Shown: piece after piece, positions 33,776 through 43,819 of the stretch
How the letters are laid out: every line of letters begins with the position of its first letter
Numbering within the stretch: position 1 is the first letter of the stretch
Source of the DNA: Tistlia consotensis USBA 355
GTDB lineage: Bacteria > Pseudomonadota > Alphaproteobacteria > Kiloniellales > DSM-21159
Assembly: GCF_900177295.1 (NCBI RefSeq)
Contig: NZ_FWZX01000023.1
Coordinates: 1-64,000, forward strand
Length of the DNA stretch: 64,000 nt
Direction: 5' to 3'
Position numbers and translations under genes: made by a program
Notes under the pieces: generated by a model
What the model saw: only the letters and a program-made list of their open reading frames with translations
What the model was told of the DNA's origin: nothing
Databases searched by the model: none

Positions 33776-33877
33776 GCCTGTCTGCCGGGGCCCGATTCAG
33801 TGGTTCCCGACCTGACTACACGACTCAAGGGTAAGGGAAGGTTAACGCGGGTGGCCTCGGTTGTGGCGACCGGCCCG

Positions 33878-35014
33878 TCAATCGAGCGTCTGGCGGTAGC
33901 GCAGCATGGCCAGCGCCGTGATCACCACGACGATGGCCGCGAGCGCGCCGAGCTCGGGCAGGATGTCGGACAGGCCGGCGCCCTTCAGCATCACCTCGCG
34001 GACGATGCGGATGAAGTGGGTGTTGGGGATCGCGATGCCGATCGCCCGGGCCCAGCCCGGCATGCCGGAGAACGGGAAGAGGAAGCCCGACAGCAGGATC
34101 GCCGGCAGCATGTAGAAGAACGACATCTGCATGGCCTGCATCTGGTTGCGCGCCACGGTCGAGAACAGGAAGCCGAGCGCCAGGTTGGCGACGATGAACA
34201 GGTTGAGCCCGACCAGGAAGGCGGCGGCCGAGCCGGCGAAGGGCACGCCGAAGGCGGTCAGGGCGAGCGCCAGGAACACCGAGGTCTGGACGTAGCCGAC
34301 CAGCACGTAGGGCAGGATCTTGCCGAGCATCACCTCGGCCGGGCGCACCGGGGTTGCGATCAGCGTCTCCATGGTGCCGCGCTCGGCCTCGCGCACGATG
34401 GCGATCGCCGTGATCATCACCATGGTCATCGACAGGATCGTGCCGAGCAGCCCGGGCACGATGTTGAAGGAGGTGACGCCGGCCGGGTTGTAGTGGCGGT
34501 GGACCAGGATCTGGAAGGCCGGCGGGCGTGCCGCCAGGCCCTGCAGCGGCCCGGTCAGGCTCGCCGCCAGGGCGCCGTCGACGATGCCCGACAGCGCGGC
34601 GATCGCGCCGCCGGTGGCGGTCGGGTCCGAGGCGTCGGCGCTGAGCAGGATCGCGGGCCGCTCGCCGCGCACCAGGTCGCGCTCGAAGCGCGGCGGCACG
34701 ACCACCACGAAGATCGCCTCGCCGCTGCGCAGGGCGCGCGACGCCTCGGCCTCGCCGGCGACCGTGCCGCGGAAGTCGAAGTAGGCCGAGTTCTCCAGGG
34801 CGGCGAGCAGGGCGCGGGTGATCGGTCCGTCGTCGTTGCTCTCGACCAGGGTCGGCAGGTGCTTCGGGTCGGTGTTGATGGCGTAGCCGAAGATTGTCAG
34901 CTGCAGGATCGGCACGCCGATCATCATCGCGAAGGTCACGCGGTCCCGCCGCATCTGGATGAATTCCTTGACCAGGACGGCCAGGAAGCGGGCGAAGGAG
35001 AAGGCAGCCGTCAT
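33878..35014 (-). CDS. ABC-2 transporter permease (YbhR/YbhS-like)
   Basis: A 378-residue inner-membrane protein: N-terminal basic segment and TM (MMIGVPILQLTIFGYAI), an extracytoplasmic domain of about 140 residues, then five segments, with IVREAERGTMETLIATPVRPAE as ABC-2 hallmark and IAIPNTHFIRIVREVMLKGA near the end. It lies 7 bp after the ATPase gene. E. coli YbhGFSR uses two permeases; only one is encoded here, so the pore would be a homodimer. Fourth gene of the TetR-HlyD-ATPase-permease operon. Confidence 0.9.
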   Translation of the reverse strand: MTAAFSFARFLAVLVKEFIQMRRDRVTFAMMIGVPILQLTIFGYAINTDPKHLPTLVESNDDGPITRALLAALENSAYFDFRGTVAGEAEASRALRSGEAIFVVVVPPRFERDLVRGERPAILLSADASDPTATGGAIAALSGIVDGALAASLTGPLQGLAARPPAFQILVHRHYNPAGVTSFNIVPGLLGTILSMTMVMITAIAIVREAERGTMETLIATPVRPAEVMLGKILPYVLVGYVQTSVFLALALTAFGVPFAGSAAAFLVGLNLFIVANLALGFLFSTVARNQMQAMQMSFFYMLPAILLSGFLFPFSGMPGWARAIGIAIPNTHFIRIVREVMLKGAGLSDILPELGALAAIVVVITALAMLRYRQTLD

Positions 35015-35021
35015 GGCGGCC

Positions 35022-36011
35022 TCAGGCGCGGCGTCCGGCGGCGCCGCCGTCCGGGGCGGCGTTGTCCCGGGCGAAGTTGTCCCGGGATTGGGCCATCAGG
35101 TGGATGAAGACCTCCTCCAGGCCGGACTCCTGGCGGGTCCAGCGCTGCGGCCCCGCGGCCGCGCGGGCCTGCGCGGTCGCGCCGAGCGCCGCGGCGTCGG
35201 TGCCGGAGACGTGCAGCTCGGCGCCGAAGCGGGCGATCTGCTCGACCCCGGGCGCGCCCGCCAGCGTGCGGGCGAGCTCCGCGAGGCCGGGTCCCTCGAC
35301 CTTCCAGGTCGCCAGGCCGACCTGCCGCGGGATCGCCGCGGCCGGCGCGTCGATCAGCTTGGTGCCATAGGCGATGTAGGCGATGAAGTCGCACTGCACC
35401 GCCTCGTCCATGTAGTGGGTCGAGACCAGCACCGTGACGCCGCGGTCGGACAGGCCGCGGATCTCGTCCCAGAAGTCGCGCCGGGCCTTGGGATCGACGC
35501 CGGCGGTCGGCTCGTCGAGCAGCAGCAGCGCCGGCTCGTGCAGCAGGCAGGCGGCGAGCGCCAGGCGCTGCTTCCAGCCGCCCGAGAGGGTGCCGGCGAG
35601 CTGGCCCGCGCGGTCGGCGAGGCCGAGCTCCTCGAGCGCCTGCCCGACCCGCTGGCGGCGCCGGTCCAGGCGGTACATGCGGGCCATGAAGTCGAGGTTC
35701 TCGCGGATCGACAGGTCCTCGTAGAGCGAGAAGCGCTGGGTCATGTAGCCGACCCGCTCCTTGATGCGCCGCGATTCGGTCAGGATGTCGTAGCCCAGGC
35801 AGTGGCCGTCGCCGGCGTCGGGAGTCAGCAGGCCGCACATCATGCGGATCGTCGTCGTCTTGCCGCTGCCGTTCGGCCCCAGGAAGCCGTAGATCGCGCC
35901 CTTCGGCACGGTCATGTCGAAGCCGTCGACGACGGTCTTGTCGCCGAAGCGCTTGGTCAGGCCGGTGACCTGGATCACCGGCTGGCCGTTCTCCGCCGCG
36001 CGGCCGCTCAT
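35022..36011 (-). CDS. ABC exporter ATP-binding protein (YbhF-like, single domain)
   Basis: A 329-residue ATPase: Walker A GPNGSGKTT at 45-53, signature LSGGWKQRLAL, Walker B LLLLDEPTAGVDP, switch His in VSTHYMDEA, and a C-terminal domain of about 90 residues typical of ABC-2 ATPases. E. coli YbhF has two ATPase domains; this one has a single domain. The ATG at 36009-36011 overlaps the HlyD stop (ATGA). It probably powers export of cationic drugs or toxic organics, as in the YbhGFSR family, but the substrate is not known. Confidence 0.9.
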   Translation of the reverse strand: MSGRAAENGQPVIQVTGLTKRFGDKTVVDGFDMTVPKGAIYGFLGPNGSGKTTTIRMMCGLLTPDAGDGHCLGYDILTESRRIKERVGYMTQRFSLYEDLSIRENLDFMARMYRLDRRRQRVGQALEELGLADRAGQLAGTLSGGWKQRLALAACLLHEPALLLLDEPTAGVDPKARRDFWDEIRGLSDRGVTVLVSTHYMDEAVQCDFIAYIAYGTKLIDAPAAAIPRQVGLATWKVEGPGLAELARTLAGAPGVEQIARFGAELHVSGTDAAALGATAQARAAAGPQRWTRQESGLEEVFIHLMAQSRDNFARDNAAPDGGAAGRRA

Positions 36012-36955
36012 CGGGCCGGCCTGACGTCGACCGGCTGGCCCGGCAGCAGGGCCGGGCTCCGGTTCTCGGGACGGGCCTCGACCAGGAAGACCAGGCGGCC
36101 GCGCTCGTCCAGGCTGTAGATCACCGGCGGCGTGTATTCGGCCTGGGAGGACTGCCAGGTGACGCTGGCGCGGATCGGCCCGCCGCAACCGTCGCAGCCG
36201 ACCAGCACCGCGCTGCCGAGCGGGAACTCGCTGCGTCGCGCCTCGGGCACGTAGAAGCGCACCTTCAGCTTGTCGGGCGGCAGCAGCGAGACGACCGGCG
36301 TCGAGGGTCCGGCCTGCTCGCCGGGGTCGAGGAAGGTGCGCTCGATCCGCCCGGCCGCCGGCGCCGCCACCTTGCAGTCCTCGAGGTCGGCCCGGGCCCT
36401 GGCGACCGCGGCGCGCGACGCCTCGACCTCGGCCTCGGCGGCGGCGATCTGCTGGCTGCGCGCCGGCAGGCGGGCGACGGCCAGCTGCGCCTCGAGCTCG
36501 CGCACCCTGGCCCCGGTCGAGCCGAGCTGCGCCCGGTCCTCGTCGAGCTTGGCCTGGGAGGCGACGTCGCGGGCGCTCAGCCGCTTCGAGCGCTCGTAGG
36601 AGAGCTCGGCGAGCTTGCGGTCGGCCCGGGCACCGGCGAGCTGCTGCTCGATGACCTGCAGCTCCTCCGGGCGCTCGCCGGCCTCGCGGTCGCGCAGCGT
36701 CGCCTCGGCGTTCGCGAGCTGCGCCCTGGCGGACGCGAGCTCGGCGGCGCGCTGGTCGTCCTCGACCCGGAACAGCGGGGCGCCGGCCGCGACCTCGTCG
36801 CCGTCGGCGACGGACAGCGCGGTCAGCTGCCCGCTGCAGGACGAGGCGAGGTAGAGGTAGTCGCCCTCGACGTAGCCGAGCACCGGCTGTGGCCCGGAGA
36901 CTCCGGGCAGGACGGCGGCCAGCAGGCCGCCCAGCCAGGCGATCACGCCGCTCAT
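36008..36955 (-). CDS. HlyD-family periplasmic adaptor (YbhG-like)
   Basis: A 315-residue membrane-fusion protein: N-terminal hydrophobic segment (VIAWLGGLLAAVLPGVSG), lipoyl half-motif GYVEGDYLYLASSCSGQL, a long coiled coil at about 65-190 rich in Ala/Arg/Glu, the second half KVAAPAAGRIERTFLDPGEQ, and a beta-barrel. A CDGCGG cysteine pair near residue 255 is unusual for the family. Overlaps on both sides (ATGA with TetR and with the ATPase) show a tightly coupled operon. Confidence 0.9.
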   Translation of the reverse strand: MSGVIAWLGGLLAAVLPGVSGPQPVLGYVEGDYLYLASSCSGQLTALSVADGDEVAAGAPLFRVEDDQRAAELASARAQLANAEATLRDREAGERPEELQVIEQQLAGARADRKLAELSYERSKRLSARDVASQAKLDEDRAQLGSTGARVRELEAQLAVARLPARSQQIAAAEAEVEASRAAVARARADLEDCKVAAPAAGRIERTFLDPGEQAGPSTPVVSLLPPDKLKVRFYVPEARRSEFPLGSAVLVGCDGCGGPIRASVTWQSSQAEYTPPVIYSLDERGRLVFLVEARPENRSPALLPGQPVDVRPAR

Positions 36956-37602
36956 GCTTTCCTCTCCCCTTCGGCCGCCAGGCCGTTCATCAGGATGTCG
37001 AGATGGCTGTCCAGGAAGCGCCGGGCCCGCGGGTCGTCCGCCGGCGCGATGCTGAAGATCCGCGCCAGCAGCAGGTGCGCGATCAGCGGGCCGACGACGT
37101 TGCGGGCGGCCAGCTCGGGGTCGACCGGACGGAACTGTCCCAGCTCGACGCCGCGGCGGATCAGGGCGGTCAGGGCGCCGAGGCCGCGCTCGATGACCTG
37201 GCGCCGGTAGCTCTCGACCAGCTGCGGGAAGTTGCCGGCCTCGCCGACGATGATCTTCGGGATCGCGGCGACCCGCGGCTCGGCGAGGCCGTCGCCGATC
37301 AGGTCGATCAGCGACCGCAGCGCGGCCTTCGGGTCGCCGGTCTCCAGCCTGCCGAGCGCGGCGACCTGCTCGGCGATCGGCAGAATCGAGCGCTGCACCA
37401 GCGCCTCCAGGATCGCCTCCTTGCTCGGGTAGTAGAGGTAGACCGCGCCCTTGGAGAGGCCGGCCCGCCGCGCGATGTCCTCGACCCGCGTCGCCGCGAA
37501 GCCGCGGGCGATGAACAGGTCGAGCGCGGCGTCGAGCACCTCGTCGGGGCGGGCCTCGGCGCGGCGGCGGAACTTGGGGCGCTTGGTCGGCGTCGAGGCC
37601 AT
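36952..37602 (-). CDS. TetR-family repressor of the adjacent exporter
   Basis: A 216-residue regulator. The N-terminal HTH is clear: VLDAALDLFIARGFAATRVEDIARRAGLSKGAVYLYYPSKEAIL, at about 22-65. The ligand domain is of the CecR/YbiH type in context, since YbiH controls ybhGFSR in E. coli; this fits but is inference. The ATG at 37600-37602 gives the compact form; a longer frame would read through the operator. A 22-bp palindrome sits 9 bp upstream of the start. First gene of the operon, so it is probably autoregulated. Confidence 0.92.
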   Translation of the reverse strand: MASTPTKRPKFRRRAEARPDEVLDAALDLFIARGFAATRVEDIARRAGLSKGAVYLYYPSKEAILEALVQRSILPIAEQVAALGRLETGDPKAALRSLIDLIGDGLAEPRVAAIPKIIVGEAGNFPQLVESYRRQVIERGLGALTALIRRGVELGQFRPVDPELAARNVVGPLIAHLLLARIFSIAPADDPRARRFLDSHLDILMNGLAAEGERKA

Positions 37603-37611
37603 GCCGGTAGA

Positions 37612-37633
37612 AATAACTGACCAGTCAGTTATT
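37612..37633. promoter_or_regulatory. TetR operator: 10-2-10 perfect palindrome
   Basis: AATAACTGAC, then CA, then GTCAGTTATT forms a perfect 22-bp inverted repeat 9 bp before the TetR start codon. Its AT content contrasts with the surroundings, and its position overlapping the promoter region is typical for repression of the TetR-HlyD-ABC operon. Confidence 0.85.
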
Positions 37634-37684
37634 TTCAAGCCACCGAGACCGCTGCCCGCGGTCGCCGGCACCTCGGCCCGGCCG

Positions 37685-38476
37685 TCAGATCGGCGTATAG
37701 ACGACGAGGCGCAGGTCCGGCGCGCTCTCGACGAGAAAGGCGGTGTGCTCGAACTCCAGCTCGCCGAGCGTCTCGTGGTCGAAGCGCTTGATGCCCTCGC
37801 CGCTGCCGGAGACGTCCTGGCGCGGCCACCAGCGGCGGAACTCCGGGCTGGCGGCCTCGAGCTGCTCGACCAGCGCCTCGAAGGCGGGATCGCCCTGGGC
37901 GCGGCCGTAGTCCAGGCGGAACTTGGCGAGCGCGCGGCGCGCGTCGCCCTCCCAGTCGATCATGCGGCGCCGGCAGCGCGGGTTGCCGAACAGCTGCAGG
38001 ACGATGTTGCTGAGCCCCGGCTCGAGCGCGATGCAGCCCTCGAACAGCAGGGCGGCGGCGGCGTTCCAGCCCAGCACGTCCCAGCGCTGGTTCTTGACGT
38101 AGGCGGGGTTGGAGAGGCCGTCGAGCATGCGCTGGATGGCCGGCGGCAGGGTGTCGGCCGAGACCGGCTCGTGCGGCGGCGGCCGGCGCTGCGCCAGCGA
38201 GAAGAGGTGGATCCGCTCGGCCCGGTCGAGCCTGAGCGCGCGCGCCAGGCGCTCCAGGAAGGCGGTCGAGACCTGGATGTCGCGGCCCTGCTCGAACCAA
38301 GTGTACCAGGTCAGGCCGATGCCGGCGAGCAGGGCGACCTCCTCGCGGCGCAGGCCGGGCGTTCGCCGCCGCGGCCCGCCGCTCAGGCCGACCTCCTCGG
38401 GCCGGGTGCGGGCGCGGCGGTCGCGCACGAAGGCCGCCAGGGCCCGGCGCTCCTCGGTTCTCTGCAAGTTCGGCAT
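37685..38476 (-). CDS. XRE-family regulator with MmyB-like ligand domain
   Basis: A 263-residue regulator. The N-terminal HTH region reads RRARTRPEEVGL, TPGLRREEVALLAGIGLTWYTWFEQG and VSTAFLERLARALRL, the pattern of the HTH_31/MmyB-type proteins. The C-terminal domain (NQRWDVLGWNAAAALLF, IVLQLFGNPRCRRRMIDWE, LEFEHTAFLVESAPDLRLVVYTP) matches the MmyB-like ligand-binding fold, which binds fatty-acid-like molecules in a known structure. ATG at 38476 was preferred over upstream codons that would cross the operator region. Divergent from the MFS gene it probably controls. Confidence 0.9.
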   Translation of the reverse strand: MPNLQRTEERRALAAFVRDRRARTRPEEVGLSGGPRRRTPGLRREEVALLAGIGLTWYTWFEQGRDIQVSTAFLERLARALRLDRAERIHLFSLAQRRPPPHEPVSADTLPPAIQRMLDGLSNPAYVKNQRWDVLGWNAAAALLFEGCIALEPGLSNIVLQLFGNPRCRRRMIDWEGDARRALAKFRLDYGRAQGDPAFEALVEQLEAASPEFRRWWPRQDVSGSGEGIKRFDHETLGELEFEHTAFLVESAPDLRLVVYTPI

Positions 38477-38502
38477 GGCTCGGCTGTCAGCAACAGTAAT
38501 AG

Positions 38503-38530
38503 GATAAGATCTTATCTGATAACACGATAA
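38503..38530. promoter_or_regulatory. Operator region with repeated GATAA boxes
   Basis: Four GATAA/TTATC boxes lie between the divergent XRE and MFS genes. GATAAGATCTTATC (38503-38516) is a perfect 14-bp palindrome, TTATCTGATAA (38512-38522) overlaps it as a second palindrome, and another GATAA is at 38526-38530. They sit within an AT-rich island 26 to 54 bp upstream of the regulator start. Confidence 0.75.
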
Positions 38531-38595
38531 AGCTCGGCCCATCTTCCCTCCCATCGAGGCCGCTGGCAAGCGGCGCCTGCTGTTGGGAGAGGCCG

Positions 38596-40092
38596 ATGGG
38601 CGAAGGGGCGATGGTGGCGGCAACGGCGGCGGGGGCGGAGCCGGCGGCCTGCCTGCAGGACCCGCCGCGGGGCTCGACGGCGGCCCGCTGGCGCGCGCGC
38701 CTGGCCCTCGGCGTGCTGCTCGCCGGGCCGTTCATGGCGGTGATGGACGTCTTCGTCGTCAACGTCGCGGTGCCGACTATCCGGCGCGACCTCGGTGCCA
38801 GCTATGCCGAGGCCGAGCTGGTCATCGCCGGCTACGCCTTCGCCTACGCGCTGGCGCTGATCACCGGCGGGCGGCTCGGCGACATCCACGGCCGCCGCCG
38901 GGTGTTCGGCATCGGCCTCACCGCCTTCACCCTGACCTCGGGGCTCTGCGGCCTGGCGACGAGCCCGCTGCTGCTGGTCGGGGCGCGCCTGCTGCAAGGG
39001 ACGGCGGCGGCGCTGCTGTTCCCCCAGGCCTTCGCGCTGATCCGCGTCGCCTTCCCGACCGACCGCGAGCGCGCCCGGGCGTTCGGCGCCGTCGGCGTGA
39101 CCCTGGGCCTCGCCGCCATCGCCGGCCAGATCCTCGGCGGCGTGCTGGTCGAGGCCGACCTCTGGGGCCTCGCCTGGCGACTGATCTTCCTGATCAACCT
39201 GCCGGTCGGCCTCGCCGCCGCCCTCGCCCTGCCGCGCCTGGTCGCCGAGTCGCGCTCGCCGGAGGCCAGGCGGCTCGACCTCGCCGGGGTCGGCCTCGGC
39301 GCGCTGGCGCTCGGGCTGCTGCTCTATCCGCTGATCGAGGGCCGCGAGGCCGGCTGGCCGGGCTGGGCCTGGGCGATGCTGGCGGCGGCGCCGGCGGCCT
39401 TCGCCGTCTTCGCGCGCCACCAGCACGGCAAGTCGCGCGGCGGCGGCGCGCCGCTGCTGCCGACCGGGCTGTTCCGCAACCGCGCCTTCCTGGTCGGGCT
39501 GCTGGTCAGCCTGCTGTTCTACTCGACCCTCAACTCCTTCTACCTGGCCTTCGCCTTCCTGATCCAGCAGGGCCTCGGCCGCTCGCCGGTGACCGCCGGC
39601 CTGCTGCTGACCGCGGTCGGCATCCCCTTCATGACCAGCTCGCTGCTGGCCGGCCGGCTGCCGGCGGCGCGCCGGCGCGGCGGGCTCATCGCCGGTGCCG
39701 CGCTCAGCGCCGTCGCCTGCCTCGCCGCGGCGGCGGTGGCGCGCCTCGCCGTGCCGCTGACGCCGGCCGAGCTGGTCCCGGCCTTCGTGCTGCTGGGGCT
39801 CGGCAACGGCTTCGTCATCGGGCCGCTGCTCAACACCGTGCTCGGCGCCATCCCCGAGGACGACATCGGCTCGGCGTCGGGGGTGATCGCCACGATGCAG
39901 CAGACCGGCGGCGCGCTCGGCATCGCCCTGGTCGGGCTGCTGTTCTTCGGCATCCTGGGCTCGGCGCGGGCGACCGGCCTGGCGCCGGCCGAGGCCTACG
40001 GCCAGGGCTTCGCCGCGGCCGCCGCCTACGCCGCAGCCGGCAACCTCGTCACCTTCTGCCTGCTGTTCCTGCTGCCGCGGCACCGTCCGTGA
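38596..40092 (+). CDS. MFS drug exporter of the EmrB/QacA (DHA2) type
   Basis: A 498-residue transporter with about 14 transmembrane segments. Family motifs seen are GPFMAVMDVFVVNVAVPTI in TM1, GGRLGDIHGRRRVFGIGL (motif A) after TM2, and WRLIFLINLPVGL. The N-terminal 30 residues are Ala-rich. GGGAGAGG precedes the ATG. It faces the XRE-type regulator across a 119-bp region with operator palindromes, so inducible expression by an amphipathic ligand is likely. The substrate is unknown. It converges on purA with a 30-bp gap. Confidence 0.92.
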   Translation: MGEGAMVAATAAGAEPAACLQDPPRGSTAARWRARLALGVLLAGPFMAVMDVFVVNVAVPTIRRDLGASYAEAELVIAGYAFAYALALITGGRLGDIHGRRRVFGIGLTAFTLTSGLCGLATSPLLLVGARLLQGTAAALLFPQAFALIRVAFPTDRERARAFGAVGVTLGLAAIAGQILGGVLVEADLWGLAWRLIFLINLPVGLAAALALPRLVAESRSPEARRLDLAGVGLGALALGLLLYPLIEGREAGWPGWAWAMLAAAPAAFAVFARHQHGKSRGGGAPLLPTGLFRNRAFLVGLLVSLLFYSTLNSFYLAFAFLIQQGLGRSPVTAGLLLTAVGIPFMTSSLLAGRLPAARRRGGLIAGAALSAVACLAAAAVARLAVPLTPAELVPAFVLLGLGNGFVIGPLLNTVLGAIPEDDIGSASGVIATMQQTGGALGIALVGLLFFGILGSARATGLAPAEAYGQGFAAAAAYAAAGNLVTFCLLFLLPRHRP

Positions 40093-40122
40093 CAGGCTGG
40101 CCGGCGCGGCCGGCGACCGGGC

Positions 40123-41415
<1,293 letters not shown>

Positions 41416-41438
41416 AGTCTCGTTCCCGTCCGTTCGTT

Positions 41439-41521
41439 CCGGTGCCGGCCCGCTCCCCCACCCGGCCACCCTTCCAGGATACTGACGTGGGTGGCCGGGT
41501 GGGGGAGCGGGCCGGCGCCGG
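41439..41521. repeat. Long inverted repeat (33-bp arms, one mismatch) between hisZ and purA
   Basis: The left arm (41439-41471) and right arm (41489-41521) are complementary at 32 of 33 positions, around a 17-nt loop (41472-41488). The arms are almost pure G/C. In the hisZ-purA transcript this would make an extremely stable stem-loop ending 23 nt before the purA ATG. There is no T tract, so a simple terminator is unlikely. Confidence 0.9.
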
Positions 41522-41542
41522 GGCCGCGCCAGCGGCCCTAAG

Positions 41543-42679
41543 CTAACCGACCCGGCGCACGCCGGCGCCGTCGAAGATATGGGTGAAGCCGAGCCGCACC
41601 GCCTCGCGGTCGAGGTCGGCGACCGGCTCCAGGGCCGCGACGGCGATGCGACCCTCGCGGCGCAGCGCCTCGAGCCGCTCGGGCGCGATGTCGAAGGGCG
41701 CCAGGACCCGCTCCGGCAGCGGCGCCTCGGGCACGACCCGGTAGAGCTGGTCGAGGCTGAGGCTGCAGCCGACCGAGGGCTCGGCGACGAAGCCGCTCAT
41801 CCGGTAGGTGCCGCCGCGCCCGACGTGGCTGCGCGCGCCGCCGACGAAGAGCGCGAAGCCGAGGTCGGCATGGGCCTCGAAGCCGCGGCTCTCGACCGGG
41901 TCGAGCAGCAGGGTGGCGCCCGGCGCCGAGCGCTTCAGCCGCTCGGCGACCGCGGCCAGCAGCTCGACCTGGCGCTTCGCCTCGGCCGGCAGGTCGAGCG
42001 CCCGCAGGCGCGGCAGGCTGTCCTCGACCGGGCCCGAGGCGTCGAGCAGCGCGACCAGCCGCTCGGCCAGCTTCGGCTCCTGGCCGGCGAGGTCCTCGCG
42101 GGCCTTGCGCGCCATGGCGCTCTCGGCGCGCCGGCGCATGCCGGAGCGCACGCCGGCCTCGGTCAGGATCGTGTCGACCAGCTGCGGCAGGGTGAGGTCG
42201 AGGTTGACCTCGTCCAGGCCGACGACGTTGAGCGCACGCACCGCCGCCGCCGCGACCTCGGCGATCGCCGCCGCGGCCTCGCTGCCGAACAGGGTCACGC
42301 CGACCTGGCGGTTCTGCTCCAGGCCGCCGTCGGCGGCCATGCGCACCGTCGGTCCGGCGTAGCAGAGGCGCAGCGGCCGCGGCTGGCGGGTCAGGCGGCT
42401 GCCGGCGACGCGCGCGACCTGCGGCGCGATGTCCGGGCGCACGCCGACGGTCTGCCGGGTCGCCGCCTCGAAGGAGCGGAAGAGGTCCGTGGAGACCCGC
42501 TTGTCGAGCCGCGAGAGCGACTCGTCGTATTCGATCAGCGGGGGGGCCACCAGCTCGTATCCGCAACGCTCGAACGACTGCAGCAACGCCGTCTCGACGC
42601 GCCGGTCTTCGGCGGCGTGCGGCGGCAGCAGGTCACGCATGCCGCGGGGCAGAAGCTGGACGAGGTCGCGGTCTGACAC
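41543..42679 (-). CDS. hisZ: ATP phosphoribosyltransferase regulatory subunit HisZ
   Basis: A 378-residue class-II-synthetase-like protein: [21 protein letters not shown] at the start, [15 protein letters not shown], then [15 protein letters not shown] and a C-terminal [26 protein letters not shown]. It lacks the HisRS anticodon-binding domain and the histidine-tRNA motifs, marking it as HisZ, which combines with short HisG to start histidine biosynthesis. The start is GTG at 42677-42679. A full-length hisS is separately present at 44926. It is followed by purA in the same direction. Confidence 0.92.
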   Translation of the reverse strand: MSDRDLVQLLPRGMRDLLPPHAAEDRRVETALLQSFERCGYELVAPPLIEYDESLSRLDKRVSTDLFRSFEAATRQTVGVRPDIAPQVARVAGSRLTRQPRPLRLCYAGPTVRMAADGGLEQNRQVGVTLFGSEAAAAIAEVAAAAVRALNVVGLDEVNLDLTLPQLVDTILTEAGVRSGMRRRAESAMARKAREDLAGQEPKLAERLVALLDASGPVEDSLPRLRALDLPAEAKRQVELLAAVAERLKRSAPGATLLLDPVESRGFEAHADLGFALFVGGARSHVGRGGTYRMSGFVAEPSVGCSLSLDQLYRVVPEAPLPERVLAPFDIAPERLEALRREGRIAVAALEPVADLDREAVRLGFTHIFDGAGVRRVG

Positions 42680-42821
42680 GGGTCTGTCAAAGCTTGCAGG
42701 TGGTTGGCCGGGAAAGAGCGGGCGGATACCTAGCGCCCTTGCCGCGACAAGGCAACGGGGCAGGGCGCGCAGCAGCTGCGCGGCGCTGCCCTGCGACCGC
42801 CGCCTCCCTGGGCTGCGGCCG

Positions 42822-43220
42822 TCAGCCGATCTGCTGTTCGATGGTCTTGGTCAGCGGCGTCTCGACGTCGCCGGTGTGCAGCGTCGTCACGGTCTCGACG
42901 AGGACGACCCAGCACTCCTGCTCGGCGACCGGATTGTGCTCGACCCCGCGCGGGACGACGTGGAGCACTCCCGGCTCCAGCACGACGGCCGGCCGGTCCC
43001 GGTACTCGATGCGCAGCCGGCCCTTCAGGAGGTAGAACAGCTCGTCCTCCTGCTTGTGGCTGTGCCAGGCCAGCTGGCCGCGCAGCTTGGCCACCTTGAC
43101 GTACTGGTCGTTGACCCGGGCGACGACGCGGGGCGACCAGAAGTCGTCCAGCTCGGCGAGCGCTGCCAGCAGGTCGACGGTCTCGGGGAAGGCGGGCCCG
43201 TTGAGCATGGTGCGACTCAT
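42822..43220 (-). CDS. Cupin-domain protein
   Basis: A 132-residue single-domain cupin. WHSHKQEDELFYLLKGRLRI is cupin motif 1 with metal-ligand His, His, Glu, and PGVLHVVPRGVEHNPVAEQ is motif 2 with the last His. Its ATG overlaps the stop of the LysE gene (ATGA), so it is co-translated with the exporter. It may be an amino-acid-derivative-related enzyme or sensor; the substrate is not evident. Confidence 0.85.
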   Translation of the reverse strand: MSRTMLNGPAFPETVDLLAALAELDDFWSPRVVARVNDQYVKVAKLRGQLAWHSHKQEDELFYLLKGRLRIEYRDRPAVVLEPGVLHVVPRGVEHNPVAEQECWVVLVETVTTLHTGDVETPLTKTIEQQIG

Positions 43221-43819
43221 ACGCCGGCCCAGATCGGCACGATAGAGGCCGCGAGCAGGGCCGCCAGCAGCAGGTTGGCGACGCGCCAGCGAGCCTCCGT
43301 GCGCAGCCAGCGGCCGAGCAGCAGGCCGGCGCCGCACCAGAGCGTCAGCGAGGCGGCAGCGGCCAGCCCGAAGGCCGCGCCGAGCAGCAGGGCCAGCTGC
43401 AGGGGGCCGTCCGCCAGCGAAGCGAAGGAGCCGGCGGCGGCCAGCGCCATCGCCCAGCCCTTCGGGTTGCTGAGCAGCAGCAGCAGGCCGCCGCCGAAGC
43501 TGACCGGTGCCGCGGTTCCGGTGGCTTCGCCCGGCGCGCCGCTGGTCGCGAGCCGCCAGGCCAGCCAGAGCAGATAGGCCGAGCCGGCCAGCCTCGTCGC
43601 CAGTCCGAGCGACGGGACCTCGAGCAGCAGTCCGGCCAGGCCGAGCGCGGCCGTCGCCGCCAGGCTCGCGAGGCCGAGCGCGATCCCGGCCAGCAGCGGC
43701 AGCGAGCGTCGGAAGCCGAAGCGCGCCCCGGAGGCCGTCGCCAGGGTCGTGGCGCCGCCGGGCGACAGAGTCGCGACGGCGGCGAAGAGGGCCAGGGGCA
43801 GGATCGAATCGGGCTGCAT
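43217..43819 (-). CDS. LysE/RhtB-family amino-acid exporter
   Basis: A 200-residue inner-membrane protein with about six segments. The family motif near the N-terminus is LSPGGATTLATASGARFGFRRSLPLLAGIALG (the usual PGP has become PGG). LLLLLSNPKGWAMALAAAGSF carries the conserved NPK. It is divergent from a LysR-type regulator, the classical arrangement for LysE-LysG pairs, and is coupled to a cupin gene downstream. Export of a basic or hydrophobic amino acid is the family expectation. Confidence 0.88.
   Translation of the reverse strand: MQPDSILPLALFAAVATLSPGGATTLATASGARFGFRRSLPLLAGIALGLASLAATAALGLAGLLLEVPSLGLATRLAGSAYLLWLAWRLATSGAPGEATGTAAPVSFGGGLLLLLSNPKGWAMALAAAGSFASLADGPLQLALLLGAAFGLAAAASLTLWCGAGLLLGRWLRTEARWRVANLLLAALLAASIVPIWAGV

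Noticed and set aside
41416-41542. Purine riboswitch controlling purA
   Set aside because: The leader is a simple long hairpin; the three-way junction and conserved core of purine riboswitches are absent.
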